In this document: positions 1-8,564 of the stretch, one piece after another | How the letters are laid out: the number at the start of each line of letters is the position of its first letter | How positions within the stretch are numbered: the first letter of the stretch is position 1 | Origin: Bacillota bacterium | Lineage (GTDB): Bacteria; Bacillota; Syntrophomonadia; Syntrophomonadales; Syntrophomonadaceae | DNA: 13,277 bases | Assembly: GCA_023395515.1 (NCBI GenBank) | Contig: JAEWZB010000116.1 | Coordinates: forward strand, 1-13,277 | Reading direction: 5' to 3' | Position numbers and translations under genes: made by a program | The notes under the pieces: generated by a model | What the model was told of the DNA's origin: nothing | What the model saw: only the letters and a program-made list of their open reading frames with translations | The model's database searches: none

Positions 1-3000
1 CGGCTGTTCCCCGAAATATACCTGGGGCACCACACCTTTATAGCCTTCCATCGCCCCCCTAAAATCTTCCCCTTCGATTTTTACTACCGTGCCCCCGCTG
101 ACCGGACCTAACAAAGGAGTAATATTACTAATCTTAGGGGCAGTTTCCCCTTTAGTAAATTGCAGCATTATAGGGGGATCTAACAAATCTGACGCCGCCG
201 AAGCTCCGTCAGTATTCACAACTATAACCCGGTATAATTCATTTAAAGCATTTTCCGGTACATCAGGCATAACAAAACTTAGCTTGTTAGGCAATTCATA
301 AGTTATATCCTTAGGATCGATAGTAAATAAAGTTCCGATTTGGATTTTAGCCCCTTCCCGGAAATCGCTGCCGAATACTGCTACCCGGCTCTTGCCTTGG
401 TAATTAATATTTAATAACTTTATAGCTTTGCCATCGATAAATGTATTAACCGGACTTCTAGTATCCCTGGTGATATTAGTGATTTGGGGTCTGCTGTCCG
501 GATTTTTATATTCAAAACTGCCCTCGGTAGTTCCTCCGTCTGGATTAAAAATAGTAACGGTTACTTTGCCTACCGTATAATAAGAAGGAGTTATTACTAC
601 CATTTGGGTAGATCTGGGGGCACTTACCTGGGGCGAATAACCCCGTTCCACTTTGAGACGGCGATCTAAAACTTCCAGCCGGATTAGCTCATAACCATCA
701 TAATTTTTCACCGTACCGCCGCTACTGCTTCTTAATAAGCCTAAATTCACATATTTGACCATATCATCATAATTTTCCAGGGTAGCTTCGTAAATATCGC
801 TGCCTTCCTTAAGGGTAATCTTCACTTTTTTGTTGCTGGCATTAGTAGCATCATAGCTTACCTCCAAGCCGCCGTCTAATACTACTGTAGTTCTCTGATT
901 GTCGATACGGTTAAGGTTTTGTATATTGCCAAACCTGACTACCGGCATTTCCTGGTCCACTGTATTAGTATAGCTATTAGCATAAACCTTAATTTTACTG
1001 GAGAAAAAGCCGGTTCCCACTACCTCTACCTTCTCCCGTCCAAAGCGGCTGCCTTCTGCCGGTACTAATTTAGTTATTTTAGGATTAGATCCTTCATAGC
1101 TAAAGCTCACTTTAGGTGATACCCCGGCATCATTATTTACCACATAAACATCTACTGTCCCTAGTTTTCCGGCTGGAGTACGCACCCTTAAATACCCGGA
1201 GGAAAATTCCAATATTTCAGCTCTTTTATCCCCAAAGTATACCTTAGGCAATACCGGAATAACTAAGTCTTCATAAGCATCGCCTAATTCTTCTTGTAGC
1301 TGCAGGGCAGTTTTATTTCTATAATCATCATATACACCATTATGGTTTATATCGGTATACGGTTCATTAGGATCCCACAGGCGGTTATTATTTAAATCTT
1401 CATATGGTTCAAAAAAGCGGAAATCCCGGCCGGTAATTTCCACCACATCATTACCTGCGGCACTGCCTTTAGCCGGTTCCAGTTTAATAATCTCGGGATT
1501 ACTGCTGGGAACTACATAAGTAAAACCTTTTTCCTTACTGGCGGATGCCCCGTCCGGATTTACCAGTACTACCGGAACTGCCCACCTGCCGGTCCCTTTA
1601 TCTTTCCACAAATCACCGGGATAAGGCGGAACCTTTACCGTTACTTTCGTTCCATCAGTACTGACTATCGTATCTTGCGGACTTATGGCTATACCGTTAA
1701 TGGTCACACTAACCTTTTTCTGCCCGTCATCTTGAAAATCTTGACCGATGATGTCAATGGTATATTCACCTTTGACCGAACCTTCTTCCGGTACTATACT
1801 ATATATTTCCGGATCAGAATCCGGCTGTATATAATAATAAAAGCCTTGATTATCTGTACGGCTATCCCTTTTAGTATCAGGATTAATGACGGTTACATCA
1901 TGGTAGCCTTCATTTAATCTCGGTACGGTAAACTGTATTTCATCATTACCGATAACCTTCACCCGGTTACCTACTATAATCTTGTTATCTACATGATAAG
2001 GGGTTTTCATGACCAGACGCAGTGGAGTTGTTTCCTGTACTACTATATAATCAGTCTCCACCACTAAATCATGGCTTTGCCCGGCCTGGCTTTTCGCCCT
2101 TAAAGATGTAGCACTTTTTTCAATAGTATAAGTAGCTTCCTTACCATTAGTAAGCTGTACAGTCCCGTTAGGAGTCTGGCGTAAAACATAATAACTGCCC
2201 GGCTGTGCAGCATTTTCAAAAATAACGCTGTGATAATAAGACGCTAAATGACCGTTATCATCAATAACTTTTTTATCCGCGGGAGACTCATAATCCTGCA
2301 AAGCTATTCTGTTATATTCGTCCCGGTAATATTGATTAATATCTTCATTCTCCAGTAAAATTCTGGTTCCAATCAGCTTTAATATTTCACTCTCAGCCCC
2401 AGTGGGGTCAGGTCTTAGAAAATTTTGCCCTTTGACCACTACCAAAGTATCGTAAGAACCTTTTTTAGGGTTGAAATCTGTAATCTTAGGGTCAGTATAA
2501 GTAGTTACATAGGTAAAAGGCCAAATAGCAATACCGCCGTCTTCATTCATAACCTGAAGCTGGGTAGTACCGGCACGCCCCGGAGGAGCTTTAAAGGTTA
2601 TGTGGGTCCCGGTCCCATCCCGGACTACATTTTTCACTTCATTACCGTCAATAAAAACTTTAACCCCCGGCCTGAAATTAGTCCCTTCAACAACTACCTC
2701 TTCCCCGCCGGCCACGGTGACTACATCAGGATTTACCCTGGTTATATACGGTTTTTCCACATCAACTACATATTCTATTATGTCAATTGCCGTACCCGTA
2801 CGCCCCTTTTCCGAGGAAAATCTCATCGGGTTAGTAACAGATACGTTGGCTTTGCCCGGTTCGCTTACCCGAGTACCTTTCGGTATAGTAATAAGGATTT
2901 TAGTACCTACTTCCCTTCCGGCTGAACCATCCAAAATATTACCTGCACTGTCCATGACTAATACCTTTAAGTCGGGGTTTGTATCTATGACCTTGCCTAA

Positions 3001-4713
3001 TTCAATAATCGGGTAACGTACTACATCTTGTCCAGCTTCTTGATATTTGTGAATCATGAAGTTTTTACCATATATAGCTATCATTCTATCCTCGGTAATT
3101 TCATTAGATATGCTTATCATTATTTTGTCCGGCACAACATTTTCAATAACCGGCTCTATACTGCTGGGGTAGAAAGTAAAACCGTTAATCCTTACGACTT
3201 CCTCTTGAAAAGGCAGTTTGATTTCCTTCCCGCCCTCCATATATGTAACCGTAGTTTTGATTATAGCGGTAACATCTACCGGAGTATCTTTTTCCACCAT
3301 ACTCGTCGACAGAATATTTACCGATATGCGATCTAGGCCTCCTGGAGATACGGTTTCCGCATTCGGAGCATTAAATTCAACATAGGTGCCGATTAGAAAC
3401 TTAACGGTCCGTTTCATTTCTGCATCTACATTCTTATTAAATTCCTTATATTTCCCTTTTTCTTCAATAACCAACTCTTCAACGCCAAACTCATCCAGTT
3501 TCACCGCAACAGTCCTGGAGCCATAGACTGCTTCAAAAACCGTAGGACTTATACTGGCTATATTTCTGGCTTGTATAATTACATTGTCAATCCCCTTGTC
3601 TGGCCCGCGGTTAGGGCTTATGCCCAATATCTGTCCTTGGACATTACTGGATATAACAGTAAATCTTTGATCTAATTTCTTTTCTCTGATTACTTTATGT
3701 TCCGGCAATTCTCCATCGGCTACTTTATTAGTAAAATAAACGTCATATTCTCCCACTGCTAAAGCAGGAACCTCTACCACCAATTTATCATTTACCGGAT
3801 AAACATTATTGAAATAGTTAATGAACTTTCCTTTATTACCTGATTTAAAACTATCGCCACTATCCCCTGCCTTCAAGAAAAATACACTCATATCCTCCGG
3901 AAGCTCCTCAGCTTCAAAATTCACTCTGGTACCTTGCGGGCCCCGATTAGGGTACATTTCTACATTTCCTTGGATAGCTAAATCATCATAGGTACGGAAA
4001 ATATTCAAATGCCGGTATTCTACATTGAGCTTAATGTCCTTATGGGTGGGATCACTGGGATCAATCTTTATTGAAGAATCCAAAGTTGATTCTCTAATAA
4101 AATAAATATTCTTACTGCCTAATTCTCCTGTTATTTTGTCATTTGGAATTTCTATCTTATTATTAGCTGCATCTACCCATGCATCTATTATGGTAGTTGG
4201 CGTACTTCCTGAAATATATTCCGCCCTCACTTTATTGGCAGCTGTACCAATTTGATCAAAGTTTTCCCCCGTAATCTCTAATCCGTCTCCACCCCTTTTG
4301 ATCTTAGTGGGGGCCAGCGTTTTGATTCTGGGCATATTATCTTCGGCAATATCAATTTCCAAGGATGTAATTTCAGACTCAATCTCAATTTTTTTGAGAA
4401 CAATATTGCCTTCGTCTACGGTACTATGAGGAATAGAAAACTCTAAAACTACATCACTGGAGCGGCTTGGCCTTAATTCCACACTTTTACCGTCTGCCTT
4501 TTGCCGCCAAACTTTAGTTTTCAAGAGCCCTGCTCCCCTTATAGCTAAAACATAACCATTTATATCATCTATTCCGTTATAAGTTTTGATTAAATCTATC
4601 TTGTCTATCCGCGGCAGTGGGTCTGCCGCCTGCAACTGCGTAACCGGCAGCAAGGTAAACATAAATATAAAAACTAAAAAAGCACTTATCCGTTTAATCC
4701 TGGTTCTTCTCAT
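1..4713 (-). CDS. Giant secreted multi-IPT/TIG-domain surface protein (3' end beyond window)
   Basis: The frame stays open from the ATG at 4713 to the window edge, giving 1571 residues without a stop, so the C-terminus and any wall anchor are unseen. The start is supported by AAGGAG at 4721-4726, 7 nt upstream. It encodes a signal peptide (MRRTRIKR, then a hydrophobic stretch SAFLVFIFMFTLLPVT, likely cut near QLQAA-DP, about residue 33). Roughly ten IPT/TIG-like units follow. The clearest begin with linkers such as SDPEI, SNPEI, SNPKI and SRPQI, then a P..G motif and a VxGxxF strand, for example near residues 653-742, 963-1066, 1067-1205, 1206-1400 and from about 1522. One unit carries two Ca-binding-type loops at residues 1106-1130. 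I noticed no cysteine in my translation. TIG repeats form extended Ig-like stalks in exported proteins, so an adhesin or S-layer-associated fibre is the inference. The substrate or partner is unknown. A terminator separates the gene from the operon upstream. Confidence 0.88.
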   Translation of the reverse strand, partial: MRRTRIKRISAFLVFIFMFTLLPVTQLQAADPLPRIDKIDLIKTYNGIDDINGYVLAIRGAGLLKTKVWRQKADGKSVELRPSRSSDVVLEFSIPHSTVDEGNIVLKKIEIESEITSLEIDIAEDNMPRIKTLAPTKIKRGGDGLEITGENFDQIGTAANKVRAEYISGSTPTTIIDAWVDAANNKIEIPNDKITGELGSKNIYFIRESTLDSSIKIDPSDPTHKDIKLNVEYRHLNIFRTYDDLAIQGNVEMYPNRGPQGTRVNFEAEELPEDMSVFFLKAGDSGDSFKSGNKGKFINYFNNVYPVNDKLVVEVPALAVGEYDVYFTNKVADGELPEHKVIREKKLDQRFTVISSNVQGQILGISPNRGPDKGIDNVIIQARNIASISPTVFEAVYGSRTVAVKLDEFGVEELVIEEKGKYKEFNKNVDAEMKRTVKFLIGTYVEFNAPNAETVSPGGLDRISVNILSTSMVEKDTPVDVTAIIKTTVTYMEGGKEIKLPFQEEVVRINGFTFYPSSIEPVIENVVPDKIMISISNEITEDRMIAIYGKNFMIHKYQEAGQDVVRYPIIELGKVIDTNPDLKVLVMDSAGNILDGSAGREVGTKILITIPKGTRVSEPGKANVSVTNPMRFSSEKGRTGTAIDIIEYVVDVEKPYITRVNPDVVTVAGGEEVVVEGTNFRPGVKVFIDGNEVKNVVRDGTGTHITFKAPPGRAGTTQLQVMNEDGGIAIWPFTYVTTYTDPKITDFNPKKGSYDTLVVVKGQNFLRPDPTGAESEILKLIGTRILLENEDINQYYRDEYNRIALQDYESPADKKVIDDNGHLASYYHSVIFENAAQPGSYYVLRQTPNGTVQLTNGKEATYTIEKSATSLRAKSQAGQSHDLVVETDYIVVQETTPLRLVMKTPYHVDNKIIVGNRVKVIGNDEIQFTVPRLNEGYHDVTVINPDTKRDSRTDNQGFYYYIQPDSDPEIYSIVPEEGSVKGEYTIDIIGQDFQDDGQKKVSVTINGIAISPQDTIVSTDGTKVTVKVPPYPGDLWKDKGTGRWAVPVVLVNPDGASASKEKGFTYVVPSSNPEIIKLEPAKGSAAGNDVVEITGRDFRFFEPYEDLNNNRLWDPNEPYTDINHNGVYDDYRNKTALQLQEELGDAYEDLVIPVLPKVYFGDKRAEILEFSSGYLRVRTPAGKLGTVDVYVVNNDAGVSPKVSFSYEGSNPKITKLVPAEGSRFGREKVEVVGTGFFSSKIKVYANSYTNTVDQEMPVVRFGNIQNLNRIDNQRTTVVLDGGLEVSYDATNASNKKVKITLKEGSDIYEATLENYDDMVKYVNLGLLRSSSGGTVKNYDGYELIRLEVLDRRLKVERGYSPQVSAPRSTQMVVITPSYYTVGKVTVTIFNPDGGTTEGSFEYKNPDSRPQITNITRDTRSPVNTFIDGKAIKLLNINYQGKSRVAVFGSDFREGAKIQIGTLFTIDPKDITYELPNKLSFVMPDVPENALNELYRVIVVNTDGASAASDLLDPPIMLQFTKGETAPKISNITPLLGPVSGGTVVKIEGEDFRGAMEGYKGVVPQVYFGEQP

Positions 4714-4756
4714 CTCTTATCTCCTTATTCTTATACATAATAAAGTTCTGCTGCTA

Positions 4757-4839
4757 ACTAAGGTAAAAAATAGACTCATTTTATCATATCGAATTATTAG
4801 TCGAGCTTCTTTATAATTAAAGTACTGTTTTACCTTAGT
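4757..4839. repeat. Perfect 12-bp inverted repeat ahead of the giant TIG gene
   Basis: ACTAAGGTAAAA at 4757-4768 recurs as its exact reverse complement TTTTACCTTAGT at 4828-4839. The 59-bp spacer is AT-rich. The pair lies 44-126 bp upstream of the giant gene's start and downstream of the terminator at 4888-4923, which is where that gene's promoter and operators should be. I found no convincing -35/-10 pair; TATGAT (minus strand, 4783-4788) is only a weak -10. It may be a paired operator allowing looping or the arms of a long hairpin, or it may have no function. Confidence 0.45.
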
Positions 4840-4887
4840 ATAACTAGACTATGCTTACAAATCTGCCTTTTTTTATTTCTTACCAAT

Positions 4888-4923
4888 AAAAAAAGCCCCT
4901 CAGCAAAAAAATGCTCCGGGGCT
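4888..4923 (-). terminator. Rho-independent terminator after the 741-residue surface protein gene
   Basis: Read on the minus strand, AGCCCC (4923-4918) pairs with GGGGCT (4899-4894). A 2x2 internal mismatch follows, then AGCA/TGCT closes a T-rich loop, and the stem is followed directly by a run of T (complement of 4888-4894). The T-tract exists only on the minus side. It therefore ends leftward transcription about 130 bp past the stop at 5051 and insulates the giant TIG gene from the HD-GYP/surface-protein unit. Confidence 0.85.
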
Positions 4924-4985
4924 ATGTTTATCGTTTCATTTTTCACTTTTTCCTTTTTAAATTCCTTAGGCTTGGCGATAAACCG

Positions 4986-5048
4986 GGTCGGCAGGTCGAC
5001 CATCCTACGTTGTCTCACGTTTTACCCCTAACTCCTTACACCTAACGT
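4986..5048. repeat. Degenerate heptamer array plus short hairpin in the 3' untranslated region
   Basis: On the minus strand, just past the stop of the 741-residue protein, five related 7-mers follow one another (5048 down to 5014): ACGTTAG, GTGTAAG, GAGTTAG, GGGTAAA, ACGTGAG. A GGTCG/CGACC hairpin with a 6-nt loop lies further on (5001-4986). Related G-rich heptads and CGTAGG-plus-palindrome sequences occur as dispersed intergenic repeats in Firmicutes, as far as I recall. Calling this a worn copy of such an element is inference. The stretch 4714-5050 holds no convincing gene. Confidence 0.4.
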
Positions 5049-5050
5049 CT

Positions 5051-7276
5051 CTATTCTGCCACCACAAATACTCCGCCTTGCTCCGCAGAAAAATACACTT
5101 TGGCATTTAAAAGGTCTTTGTTAAAGGGTTGTTCAAACCATTGGCGGTAAGTTTCATCATAGCGCAATACCCGAATGCGTTGTCCGTCACTATTTGCATA
5201 AGGGATCTCTACATCTATTTTATCGAAGGTTATATTCTCGCCTCCCACTTCAATAAAATCTGACTTAACCGCTGAATTTATCATACCTCTTTTTAAGGTA
5301 GGTATTAGGGTCGGCTCTACCCGTCCTAATCTAATTTCCAATTCATCGGCTCCATCTGAAAACGTGTCCGGCCTTAAGTTATATACGGATATATTCGCCC
5401 ATCTAGATACAGTATTTAGGGTTGTAATACTGCGCCCATTATCAGGCAGCTTTATTTTCCGGGCTAATACATTTTCTCCCATCAATTTGTCTAAATCTAA
5501 ATATACGTAGCCTTGATTAGAACTCGACGACTTTAATAATAGAGTATCACTGCTAGTTTTCACTGACTGAACCACATCTCCTACCCGGTTATCTGTTTTA
5601 ACCCTTACTCCATCTTGGGGTACAGGTAAACTGGAGGCCTTAACTACACTAAAGCTCCCATACAGAGTCTGGCTGTACTTTTCATTATTATTTTTAATGA
5701 CTGTTATATTATAGACTCCCGGACTTAGCCGATCCCGGCCCCGGGGCAAATATACTTCCAAGTATGATTTTCCTTCACTGCTGCGTACATTTACCCGGTA
5801 AGCATAAGTATCATTAAACTTAACCGAGATATTATCAGTTTCAAAATAATCCCCTGCTAGAGTAATCGGCTCATATACATCATAGTCTTCCCCCACACTT
5901 CCTAAAGAAACACTAGTTACCGTAGGAACAGCCATAGTCCCAAAGCTCCAGGTTTCCGCCTGATTGCCGCTGCCATCCAAGTCATTGCCGCCATAATAGT
6001 AAATTATGTTTTCATTAATTCGTACCTGGTAACTAGTTTGGGGGCGTAAAGGTTTAACCGGGATATATAAGTTAACTGCCTGGTCTTCTTTTACGAGAAT
6101 ATACCGGCTGGCATAGCCCTCAGTATTTTCAGCCAGGTTTAAGAAATCTATATCAATAATATTAGCCAGGCTGCCCCCTGCTGAGTGTACGGTACTGCTT
6201 CTCATTAAATTAAACGCATTATTAGTTAAACGTAAATCCCCGTCTAACTTATAGGTTAGACGTATAAAATATCTGGTTACCCCATCAATAGTCTGCGGAA
6301 ATAAATTATCATTAGTTAAGCCGGTAGTTTCAGGGGCGGGAAACTTCCCGGTCAAGGTGGGATACCTTTGCACATTAAAGCTTATCTCCATGGGGTCCCC
6401 TATAGTAGTCTCCCCATTAATTTCTAACCCGACTAATTCCAGTTTTATTCTATATTCTCCAATGGACAAATTAGTCTTTAACTTAGTGGTAATACCCTGC
6501 GCCCCTTTTAATTCAGGTAATTGGGCTAAGGTAAAACCCTCTTCCGGACCAAAATAGGCTATTCCTGCTTGGTTAGTTTTAAAGCTGGACCAAGCCGTTC
6601 CCGTTTCATACTGTAGAGACTGTTCAACCAGAGGCAGATTATTTCTTAAAATAGTAGCTTTATGGCGTAGATAAACCGTATCAGAAACACTTTCACCTAC
6701 CCGGCAGGTAATACTAAAAGGTATTTCACCCGGAGCCATTTCTTCATTAAATCCCTTAGTTACATACATGACATCAGAAACCTTAATAGTTTTGGTACTT
6801 TCACTAAGTAATTCTATTTCCTTATCCTCATTTACTCTAATCAGACTAAGCCTGATAAAATAATCCCCTTGGCTTAAATTAGTCTTAAATTTAGTCGTAA
6901 CTCCGCTGCTGCTTTTCAATTCCGTTAAAGAAAAATTAGCTTGCGGTTTAAAAATAGTACCGGCCACATTTATTTTAAGACTGGAATTGCCATAATAAAC
7001 TACTTGCCCTACGGATGCCTTATTTTCCGGCAATTCCATAATCTCCAGCTTATACCGCAACTGCCATTCATCCTTAATAGCGGAATTAGAAGCAACTTTA
7101 GTATTTACATTAAAATTAACCTCACCGCTTAAAATCTTAGCCTCTATTCCCGAAAAGCTGATATTAACTCCGTAATCATTAGCCCTAACAGGTTCTAATC
7201 CCGCTATATTAAATAACCCCATCATAAATAAGGTTAAAGTAATTACCGCCATATATCGCATCTTTTTTAACCGCAT
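5051..7276 (-). CDS. Secreted surface protein: duplicated N-terminal module, SbsA-like domain, TIG domain
   Basis: This is a 741-residue exported protein. The ATG at 7276 has AGGAG 8 nt upstream and opens a classic signal peptide (MRLKKMRYMA plus hydrophobic core, probable cut after PVRA, residue 32). Residues about 33-167 and 168-305 are two copies of one beta-rich module: SSSGVTTKFKTNLSQGDY and GAQGITTKLKTNLSIGEY align closely, as do the FSLTEL/FTLAQL strands before them. Residues about 311-448 look SbsA/Big_5-like (LRPQTSYQVRI ... GSGNQAETWSFGT). Residues 450-546 form an IPT/TIG unit. The C-terminal 190 residues end in IPYANSDG...RVLRYDE..RQW, a pattern seen in S-layer-type proteins. No SLH, LPXTG or other anchor is visible. 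It lies 33 bp behind the HD-GYP gene and is probably co-transcribed. A structural or adhesive wall protein is likely; its ligand is unknown. Confidence 0.88.
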   Translation of the reverse strand: MRLKKMRYMAVITLTLFMMGLFNIAGLEPVRANDYGVNISFSGIEAKILSGEVNFNVNTKVASNSAIKDEWQLRYKLEIMELPENKASVGQVVYYGNSSLKINVAGTIFKPQANFSLTELKSSSGVTTKFKTNLSQGDYFIRLSLIRVNEDKEIELLSESTKTIKVSDVMYVTKGFNEEMAPGEIPFSITCRVGESVSDTVYLRHKATILRNNLPLVEQSLQYETGTAWSSFKTNQAGIAYFGPEEGFTLAQLPELKGAQGITTKLKTNLSIGEYRIKLELVGLEINGETTIGDPMEISFNVQRYPTLTGKFPAPETTGLTNDNLFPQTIDGVTRYFIRLTYKLDGDLRLTNNAFNLMRSSTVHSAGGSLANIIDIDFLNLAENTEGYASRYILVKEDQAVNLYIPVKPLRPQTSYQVRINENIIYYYGGNDLDGSGNQAETWSFGTMAVPTVTSVSLGSVGEDYDVYEPITLAGDYFETDNISVKFNDTYAYRVNVRSSEGKSYLEVYLPRGRDRLSPGVYNITVIKNNNEKYSQTLYGSFSVVKASSLPVPQDGVRVKTDNRVGDVVQSVKTSSDTLLLKSSSSNQGYVYLDLDKLMGENVLARKIKLPDNGRSITTLNTVSRWANISVYNLRPDTFSDGADELEIRLGRVEPTLIPTLKRGMINSAVKSDFIEVGGENITFDKIDVEIPYANSDGQRIRVLRYDETYRQWFEQPFNKDLLNAKVYFSAEQGGVFVVAE

Positions 7277-7309
7277 AGCTTCATCTCCTATTTGTTACAT
7301 ATCTCATAA

Positions 7310-8464
7310 TTACTTATCGGCATTTTCCTTATCTTCCTTTAAAAAAGTGGCAACTTCCCTTTCCACTTCCTCTAAGGCTACCACAACTAACGGGTCAAAC
7401 CAGGTCCCTAAAGCCTTTTTAATAAAGGCCAGGGCTTCTTCGTGACTCACCTGTTCTTCATCGGAAGCCAGATAAGTTAAAGCATCATAAGTATCAGCCA
7501 CGGCAATAATCCGGGCCACCAGAGGAATGTCGGTATAGGCTAACTTTTCCGGATATCCGCTGCCATCATAATGCTCATGGTGATATAAAACCGCCTGCTT
7601 AATTTCCAGGTATTGTTCACCAGCTGGAATTAAACTGGCTCCTAAAATCGGGTGAGTAGTATGATCGATTTTTTCCCCCTCATAGCCGGGATTTAATCCA
7701 TGATATAAAACAGCGCTTTGTCCTATATCATGCAAAAAAGCTCCGTATTCTAATTTGCTTAATTCAATTTCATTTAGTCCTAAACGGCTTCCAATTAAGA
7801 GGGCAATCTTAGCTACCCTGGCGCTGTGACCAACCATAGCCGGGTTAAATCCTTCCCCAGCCCGAAGCACCGCCAAAAAAAGTTCCCGGGTAAAAGCTTG
7901 CTCCGCTTCTTGCTCGGCAATATTTTCTAAAATACTTTTAGCTGTATTTAATAAGGGTTGGATAAGTTTTATATGCACCGGCCTTAACTTCTCCGCCTCA
8001 CGGTCAGCAGCCAGTAAAACTGCTATAGTATCAGCCTTTACCACCACCGGAATAAATAGCCCTACCGCAAGTCCTTCCGGTAAATCAGTCTTAAGTAATT
8101 GCGGTTCTGGCTCCTCTCTATACATGGCTATCAAATTCTGCCATTTGTCGGCTGGTTCCTGGTCCTTTACCCACAAGTAATACTCATCACAGCTTATTAA
8201 ACGCGGTATCCATATCTCTAATAATGATAAAATTTCGTTTTTCTTCATCTTTTGGTCAAAGCTTTCCATAGCTTTAATCATTACCGCCATATCTCTAATT
8301 TTACGTTCCTTAACATAATCAGCCGCTACAAAATATGATAAACTGATCCCGGCCAGCAAAAATATTAATGCCCCCAACAGAGGCGGCATTATATTACTAA
8401 GCAGCAAGGGCGTAATCATAGCCGTTAAAAGCAACCCTATTTTCAATCTTACCTTATAATCCAT
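7310..8464 (-). CDS. Membrane-anchored GAF-like/HD-GYP cyclic di-GMP phosphodiesterase
   Basis: 384 residues. Residues about 8-48 form one or two membrane segments with a very short N-terminal tail. Residues about 75-182 resemble a GAF sensor domain, and residues about 205-370 are an HD-GYP domain. The metal and active-site signature is present: H213, the HD pair at 245-246 (FLHDIGQ), H268/H271, HHEHYDGSGYP at 295-305 and ADTYDALT around D324. HD-GYP enzymes hydrolyse cyclic di-GMP to pGpG or GMP in the cytoplasm. One departure is HDIGQ where HDIGK is usual; the lysine is a common family residue but not a metal ligand. The start is supported by AGAGG a few bases upstream. About 100 bp separate it from the radical SAM gene, so it may have its own promoter, though none is clear. 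The 741-residue surface protein follows after 33 bp, pointing to c-di-GMP-linked surface behaviour. Confidence 0.93.
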   Translation of the reverse strand: MDYKVRLKIGLLLTAMITPLLLSNIMPPLLGALIFLLAGISLSYFVAADYVKERKIRDMAVMIKAMESFDQKMKKNEILSLLEIWIPRLISCDEYYLWVKDQEPADKWQNLIAMYREEPEPQLLKTDLPEGLAVGLFIPVVVKADTIAVLLAADREAEKLRPVHIKLIQPLLNTAKSILENIAEQEAEQAFTRELFLAVLRAGEGFNPAMVGHSARVAKIALLIGSRLGLNEIELSKLEYGAFLHDIGQSAVLYHGLNPGYEGEKIDHTTHPILGASLIPAGEQYLEIKQAVLYHHEHYDGSGYPEKLAYTDIPLVARIIAVADTYDALTYLASDEEQVSHEEALAFIKKALGTWFDPLVVVALEEVEREVATFLKEDKENADK

Positions 8465-8564
8465 GAGCTACCTCTTTCTAAAGGTGAAATACTTACTATA
8501 TATTTCGAGTTAAAACTCTTTTTCCCTACTGTGATGTTTAATTTTTAAACTTTCTTTATCTAAA

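Noticed and set aside
2425..3016. Two overlapping plus-strand frames of 166 and 138 residues
   Set aside because: Both are antisense to the giant TIG gene, whose own translation is coherent over the same bases; the products are low-complexity shadows.
4833..4843. 11-mer TTATACTAAGG (minus strand) shared with 11071-11081, upstream of both the giant gene and the Memo fusion
   Set aside because: TATACT could be a -10 in both places, but neither has a fitting -35, and 11-mer matches are expected by chance in a window this size.
4985..5010. Resemblance to the 3' end of a c-di-GMP-I (GEMM) riboswitch (GGATGGTCGACCTGCCGA on the minus strand)
   Set aside because: It would have fitted the HD-GYP context, but the conserved upstream core (GGGCAAACC ... 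GGACGCAAAGC) is absent from the preceding sequence, and the element lies after the surface-protein gene and before a terminator.
4830..5018. 62-residue minus-strand open frame
   Set aside because: It runs across the terminator hairpin and T-run and across part of the heptamer repeat, and has no ribosome site or recognisable protein character.
8507..8550. Two small AT-rich hairpins (8507-8518 and 8536-8550) between the radical SAM and HD-GYP genes
   Set aside because: Stems are only 5-6 A/T-rich pairs and no T-run follows in the direction of transcription, so they are not called terminators.
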